The position numbers and the translations under genes are program-made. The notes beneath the pieces are model-generated. The model was not told the origin of the DNA. It saw only the letters and a program-made list of their open reading frames with translations, and ran no database searches. A DNA stretch of 32,940 nucleotides from Mycobacterium sp. Lineage in GTDB: Bacteria; Actinomycetota; Actinomycetes; Mycobacteriales; Mycobacteriaceae. The stretch is from the NCBI GenBank assembly GCA_018883075.1, contig VEQU01000017.1, positions 1 to 32,940 on the forward strand, read 5' to 3'. Below are positions 27,301-32,940 of this stretch, in pieces. How positions within the stretch are numbered: the first letter of the stretch is position 1; each line of letters begins with the position of its first letter.

Positions 27301-28485
27301 GTGGTGACCACGACGGTGGGCTCCGACCTCAGATTCCGCCTGGTGCGGGAGGATTTCGCCGACGCGGTCGCCTGGGTGGCGCGGACCCTGCCCACCAGGC
27401 CGGCGGTGCCCGTGCTGGCTGGTGTGCTGATCACCGGAACCGATGACGGTCTGACCATCGCCGGATTCGACTACGACGTCTCCGCGGAGGTTGCCGTTCC
27501 CGCCGAGATCGGCTCGGCTGGGACCGTTCTGGTGTCGGGACGGCTGCTCTCCGAGATCACCAGGGCGCTGCCGGCCAAGCCGGTGGAGGTTCACGTCGAC
27601 GGTAACCGGATGTTGCTGACCTGCGGCAGCTCCAAGTTCTCCCTTCCGGCGATGCCGGTGGAGGACTACCCCGCCCTGCCGTCGCTCCCCGATGAGACGG
27701 GTGTGGTGCCGGCGGATGTCTTCGCCGAGGCGGTCGCCCAGGTCGCGGTGGCCGCGGGTCGCGATGACACACTGCCCATGCTGACCGGGATCCGCATGGA
27801 GATCTCCGGCGACAGGATTGTTCTGGCCGCCACCGACCGCTTCCGGTTGGCCGTACGTGAACTCACCTGGTCGACGACAACTCCGGCCCTCGACGCCGCG
27901 ATACTGGTTCCGGCCCGCACCCTGGCCGAGGCCGCTAAGGCGGTGACACCCGGCACCGATGTGCATCTCGCACTCGGCGCCGGAGGGGCCGTCGGCGAGG
28001 AACGCCTCCTCGGGATCCGCAGCTCCGGCAAACGCAGTACCACCCGGCTTCTCGACACCGAGTTTCCAAAGTTCCGGCAACTGCTGCCCACCGAACACAC
28101 CGCCATGGCCACCGTCGCCGTCGCCGAACTGACCGAGGCCATCAAACGTGTCGCGCTGGTCGCCGACCGCGGCGCCCAGGTTCGGATGGAGTTCACGGAG
28201 GGTCTGCTGCACCTGTCGGCCGGAGCCGATGGAGTGGGCCTAGCCGAGGAGGACCTCGAGGTTGACTTCGCCGGTGAACCTTTGACCATCGCGTTCAACC
28301 CGACATACCTGACTGACGGTCTTGGATCGCTGCGCTGCGACCGGGTGACGTTCGGCTTCACCACCTCAAGCAAGCCCGCCGTTCTGCGGCCTGCCGGTAG
28401 CACCGCACCGTCAGGATCCGGTCCGTTCCCCGCCATGGACACCGACTACGTCTACCTGCTGATGCCGGTACGGCTCCCGGGCTAA
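27301..28485 (+). CDS. dnaN: DNA polymerase III beta subunit (sliding clamp)
   Basis: A 394-residue ring-forming clamp subunit that tethers replicative polymerases to DNA. Family segments are [25 protein letters not shown] (about 19-43), [48 protein letters not shown] and the C-terminal MPVRLPG that helps form the partner-binding pocket. Length is normal for mycobacteria. The start is the GTG at 27301 ([14 protein letters not shown]); a second in-frame GTG follows at once. A GAAGGGA motif lies about 12 nt upstream. It is followed after 35 nt by gnd. Confidence 0.97.
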   Translation: MVTTTVGSDLRFRLVREDFADAVAWVARTLPTRPAVPVLAGVLITGTDDGLTIAGFDYDVSAEVAVPAEIGSAGTVLVSGRLLSEITRALPAKPVEVHVDGNRMLLTCGSSKFSLPAMPVEDYPALPSLPDETGVVPADVFAEAVAQVAVAAGRDDTLPMLTGIRMEISGDRIVLAATDRFRLAVRELTWSTTTPALDAAILVPARTLAEAAKAVTPGTDVHLALGAGGAVGEERLLGIRSSGKRSTTRLLDTEFPKFRQLLPTEHTAMATVAVAELTEAIKRVALVADRGAQVRMEFTEGLLHLSAGADGVGLAEEDLEVDFAGEPLTIAFNPTYLTDGLGSLRCDRVTFGFTTSSKPAVLRPAGSTAPSGSGPFPAMDTDYVYLLMPVRLPG

Positions 28486-28520
28486 GGCGGTTGTCGATCA
28501 CCTGACGGGAAGGCGCGCAC

Positions 28521-29414
28521 ATGCAACTGGGTCTGGTGGGCCTGGGAAAAATGGGCTTCAATATGCGCCAGAGGTTGCGGGAAGGCGGCCACGAGGTGGT
28601 CGGCTACGACCCCCGCCCGGAAGTCTCCGATGTTGCGACACTCGACGCTTTGGCCGCGGCGCTGGCGGTACCGCGGGTGGTGTGGGTGATGGTTCCGTCT
28701 GGTCCGATCACCCGTGACACCATCGAAGCTCTGGGGAAGGTCCTTGAGCCGGGAGACCTGGTCGTCGACGGTGGGAACTCGCGCTATACCGAGGACGCGC
28801 CGCACGCCGAACTCCTCGGCCGGCGCGGCATCGGCTTCGTCGACGCCGGAGTGTCGGGCGGCATCTGGGGGTTGACGGACGGGTACGGCCTCATGGTCGG
28901 TGGGCGCGAGGAGGACATCACCCGCCTGATGCCCGTCTTCGACACGCTGCGTCCGCCGGGAGACCCTCTCGACGGCTTCGTCCATGCCGGCCCGGTGGGT
29001 GCGGGCCACTACGCGAAGATGATCCACAACGGCATCGAGTACGGGCTGATGATGGCCTATGCGGAGGGATACGAACTGCTCGCGGCCGAACCAATTATCA
29101 CCGACCCCCAGGCCGTCATCCAGGCCTGGACCAACGGCACCGTCGTGCGGTCCTGGCTGCAGCAACTGCTGGCCAAGGCGCTCAAGGAGGACCCCGGGCT
29201 CGTCGGTATCTCGGACTACACCGAGGACTCCGGTGAAGGACGCTGGACAGTGGAGGAGGCGATCCACCACCGTGTCCCGGTGCCGGTGATCGCGGCTTCG
29301 CTGTTCGCCCGCTTCGCTTCCCGCCAGGAGCAGTCGCCGACCATGAAGGCGGTCTCGGCGCTGCGCAACCAGTTCGGCGGCCATGCCGTCCAACGGGTCC
29401 GGCTTTCCGGCTGA
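28521..29414 (+). CDS. gnd: 6-phosphogluconate dehydrogenase, short (decarboxylating) form
   Basis: A 297-residue enzyme of the short GntZ/GndA class that oxidises and decarboxylates 6-phosphogluconate to ribulose 5-phosphate in the pentose phosphate pathway. The nucleotide-binding GLVGLGKMGFNM is at about 4-15, the substrate motif DGGNSRYTED near 86, DAGVSGGIWGLTDGYGLMVGG near 110, and the catalytic-lysine helix GAGHYAKMIHNGIEYGLM near 165. The ATG at 28521 is preceded by GGGAAGG. It lies between dnaN and recF, 35 nt from the former and 15 nt from the latter, so it is probably co-expressed with replication genes. This is known from fast-growing mycobacteria and absent at this site in M. tuberculosis. 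Confidence 0.95.
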   Translation: MQLGLVGLGKMGFNMRQRLREGGHEVVGYDPRPEVSDVATLDALAAALAVPRVVWVMVPSGPITRDTIEALGKVLEPGDLVVDGGNSRYTEDAPHAELLGRRGIGFVDAGVSGGIWGLTDGYGLMVGGREEDITRLMPVFDTLRPPGDPLDGFVHAGPVGAGHYAKMIHNGIEYGLMMAYAEGYELLAAEPIITDPQAVIQAWTNGTVVRSWLQQLLAKALKEDPGLVGISDYTEDSGEGRWTVEEAIHHRVPVPVIAASLFARFASRQEQSPTMKAVSALRNQFGGHAVQRVRLSG

Positions 29415-29429
29415 GAAGGGCGGACACCC

Positions 29430-30581
29430 GTGTATGTGCGCCACATCGGCCTACGCGACTTCCGGTCCTGGGAGAACCTCGAACTCGACCTGGCTCCGGG
29501 CCGGACTGTCTTTGTCGGGCCGAACGGGTACGGCAAGACCAACATCGTCGAGGCGCTCTGGTACTGCGCCACCCTGGGTTCGCACCGGGTCGCCACCGAC
29601 GCGCCGCTGATCCGCACAGGCGCCGAGCGCGCGGGCATCTCCACGATCGTGGTCCAGGACGGACGCGAACTGGCCGTCGATCTGGAGATCACCGCGGGGC
29701 GGGCCAACAAGGCGAGGCTGAACCGCTCACCCGTCCGCAGCGCCCGCGAGGTCCTCGGCGCGGTGCGCGCCGTCCTGTTTGCCCCGGAGGATCTGGCGCT
29801 GGTGCGAGGGGATCCCGGGGAGCGCCGCCGATACCTCGACGAGCTCGCGGCGGTGCGCCGCCCTGCCGTCGCCGGCATCCGGGCCGACTACGAGAAGGTG
29901 CTCAAACAGCGCACCGCTCTGCTGAAGTCGGCGTCGGGCGCGCGGTTCCGAGCCGACCAGGGCGCGTTGGAGACCCTCGATGTCTGGGACGGCCACCTGG
30001 CCGCTCACGGCGCGGCCCTGATGGCGGCGCGCCTCGAGCTGGTCAATCAACTCGCCCCCGAGGTGGAAAAGGCATATCAGCTGCTGGCGCCGTCGTCGCG
30101 CCCGGCCGCCATCGGCTACCGCGGCAGTGTCGAGCTGACCGGCCCGGACGCCGTGCCGGATGTGGAGTATCTGCAGTCCGCGCTGCTCGAGGCGTGTGCG
30201 CGGCGGCGCGCCGCGGAACTGGACCGCGGCGTGTGCCTGGTCGGCCCGCACCGCGACGACCTCGAGTTGCGCCTGGGGGATCAGCCCGCCAAGGGGTTCG
30301 CCAGCCACGGCGAGTCGTGGTCGTTGGCGCTGGCGCTGCGCCTGGCCGGCTACGAGCTGTTGCGGACTGAGGGCAGCGAGCCCGTTCTCATCCTCGATGA
30401 CGTCTTCGCCGAACTGGACTCCGCCCGACGGCGCGCTCTGGCGGGGGTGGCGTCGAGCGCCGAGCAGGTGCTCATCACCGCCGCGGTGGACGAGGACATC
30501 CCCGCCGACTGGGAGGCCACCCGGATCGAAGTGATCATCTGCGACGGCGACAGCGGACGGCACTCGGAGGTGCGCGGATGA
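29430..30581 (+). CDS. recF: DNA replication and repair protein RecF
   Basis: A 383-residue SMC-like ABC ATPase that helps RecOR load RecA at single-strand gaps. The N-terminal [21 protein letters not shown] and Walker [16 protein letters not shown] (about 30-44) are typical. [14 protein letters not shown] and the RecF segment [10 protein letters not shown] follow. The ABC signature is [15 protein letters not shown] and Walker B is [15 protein letters not shown] near 325. The GTG at 29430 gives the expected N-terminus. The stop overlaps the dciA start (ATGA). Confidence 0.97.
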   Translation: MYVRHIGLRDFRSWENLELDLAPGRTVFVGPNGYGKTNIVEALWYCATLGSHRVATDAPLIRTGAERAGISTIVVQDGRELAVDLEITAGRANKARLNRSPVRSAREVLGAVRAVLFAPEDLALVRGDPGERRRYLDELAAVRRPAVAGIRADYEKVLKQRTALLKSASGARFRADQGALETLDVWDGHLAAHGAALMAARLELVNQLAPEVEKAYQLLAPSSRPAAIGYRGSVELTGPDAVPDVEYLQSALLEACARRRAAELDRGVCLVGPHRDDLELRLGDQPAKGFASHGESWSLALALRLAGYELLRTEGSEPVLILDDVFAELDSARRRALAGVASSAEQVLITAAVDEDIPADWEATRIEVIICDGDSGRHSEVRG

Positions 30582-31129
30582 CCGGCCCGGAGGACACCGG
30601 CGACGAGCCTTCGGATGCCCGCGGCATGGACCTGGTCCGCCGCGCCCTCGAGGAGGCCCGCGCCGCGGCCCGCGGCCAGGGCAAGGAGGTCGGTAAGGGC
30701 CGGCGCTCACCGGCCGCGGGGCGCCCGTCGTCGCGCGGGGGCCGGCGCCGGTGGTCGGGACCCGCGCCGGATTCCCGCGACCCCCAACCCTTTGGCCGGG
30801 CCGCCCGCGACTTGGCGAACGTCCGGGGCTGGACGCCGCGGGTCGCCGAGGGGTCGGTGTTCGGCCGATGGGCCGAGGTCGTCGGCGATCAGATCGCCGA
30901 ACATGCGACGCCGACCGCCCTGCGCGAGGGTGTGCTGCACGTGTCCGCGGAGTCCACCGCCTGGGCCACCCAACTGCGGATGGTCCAGGCCCAGTTGCTG
31001 GCCAAGATCGCCGCCGCGGTCGGCGACGGCGTGGTGACGTCGCTGCGGATCACCGGCCCGACGGCGCCGTCATGGCGTAAGGGACCGCGGCACATCCCCG
31101 GCCGGGGGCCCCGCGACACCTACGGCTAG
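30578..31129 (+). CDS. dciA: DciA, DnaB helicase-loading factor (DUF721; Rv0004-like)
   Basis: A 183-residue DUF721 protein. Members of this family, including Rv0004, are DciA, the widespread bacterial factor that operates the replicative helicase DnaB in species without DnaC or DnaI. The KH-like core is residues about 70-165: [20 protein letters not shown], then [16 protein letters not shown] and [17 protein letters not shown]. The first 65 residues are Arg/Gly-rich and probably disordered, and the C-terminus is a basic tail ([18 protein letters not shown]). It overlaps recF by ATGA, consistent with one dnaN-gnd-recF-dciA unit. Confidence 0.94.
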   Translation: MTGPEDTGDEPSDARGMDLVRRALEEARAAARGQGKEVGKGRRSPAAGRPSSRGGRRRWSGPAPDSRDPQPFGRAARDLANVRGWTPRVAEGSVFGRWAEVVGDQIAEHATPTALREGVLHVSAESTAWATQLRMVQAQLLAKIAAAVGDGVVTSLRITGPTAPSWRKGPRHIPGRGPRDTYG

Positions 31130-31144
31130 GCCCCACCAGGGGCC
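31129..31144. terminator. GC hairpin after dciA
   Basis: GGCCCC (31129-31134), a 4-nt ACCA loop and GGGGCC (31139-31144) start inside the dciA stop region. There is no U tract. It could end the dnaN-dciA transcript or protect its 3' end. Confidence 0.4.
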
Positions 31145-31175
31145 CCGCCCCGGGCCCCATCGCACCCCTTATCAC

Positions 31176-31193
31176 GGTGGCCTCACAGCCACC
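31176..31193. terminator. Second hairpin in the dciA-gyrB gap
   Basis: GGTGGC (31176-31181) and GCCACC (31188-31193) form a 6-bp stem with a 6-nt loop. It is a possible second terminator ahead of the gyrB promoter. Confidence 0.4.
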
Positions 31194-31314
31194 AGAACGT
31201 CGCAGCCGGGCGTGTCGGCCGTCCGATGGCATGTCCGGTTACGAAATCGTCCGCACGGCTCAAATAGGTGTGCAGAAACGCTGCCGCAGAATCGGTCCTG
31301 TCCCTGCCTCCCGG

Positions 31315-32940
<1,626 letters not shown>

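Noticed and set aside
27105..27458. 117-codon minus-strand open frame from oriC into dnaN
   Set aside because: It overlaps the origin and the dnaN N-terminus antisense, with no ribosome binding site or homology that I recognise.
31129..31193. Classic rho-independent terminators
   Set aside because: The hairpins have no U tract, so I list them only as low-confidence terminator candidates.

Overview
The window is high-GC chromosomal DNA of a mycobacterium centred on the replication origin. The order rpmH-dnaA-oriC-dnaN-recF-dciA-gyrB on one side and parB-parA-rsmG-jag-yidC-yidD-rnpA on the other is the classic actinobacterial origin. The left part (pcnA, mutT4, DUF6049 protein, murJ, sigM, trxB, trxC, cwlM, GNAT protein) matches the Mycobacterium tuberculosis Rv3906c-Rv3916c block. 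A gnd gene between dnaN and recF is an arrangement I associate with rapidly growing mycobacteria (Mycolicibacterium, M. smegmatis type) and not with M. tuberculosis. Species assignment is inference; I could run no search.

Layout. 1-2456: 3'-truncated leuS (minus). 2639-6842: secreted LpqN/Mtc28-like protein, small membrane protein, YqgE/AlgH protein (minus), MFS transporter and an MDMPI-type metal-binding protein, equivalent to Rv0040c-Rv0036c. 6894-8819 (minus): pcnA followed by a small protein built of DxDGDG repeats. 8877-15279: overlapping operon mutT4 - DUF6049 - murJ with a C-terminal pseudokinase. 15337-16198: sigM and a short membrane protein where the anti-sigma factor RsmA should be. 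16263-18877: trxB-trxC behind a SigH-type promoter, then cwlM. 18874-24944 (minus): GNAT protein, then parB, parA, rsmG, jag, yidC, yidD, rnpA and rpmH, the last eight probably one unit. 25380-31129: dnaA, oriC, dnaN, gnd, recF, dciA. 31384-32940: 5' part of gyrB, running off the end.

Functional logic. The right half is the replication initiation and segregation centre: DnaA with its boxes, a candidate DnaA-trio unwinding element, the clamp, RecF, the DnaB-loading factor DciA, gyrase, and ParAB with two perfect parS sites lying inside the first codons of parA and rsmG. The left half groups regulators of peptidoglycan precursor supply and export (MurJ with pseudokinase, CwlM with a dead amidase site) with the thioredoxin system and an ECF sigma factor. 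Several genes (leuS, MFS, pcnA, mutT4, sigM) have a TANNNT hexamer 6-8 nt before the start codon, which suggests leaderless mRNAs.

I saw no insertion sequence, prophage, CRISPR array, tRNA or rRNA. Most of the window is conserved core genome. The best leads are the shortened RsmA position, the pcnA-linked DxDGDG protein, the DnaA-trio with neighbouring hairpins in oriC, and the coding-embedded parS sites. I found no convincing wholly new system.
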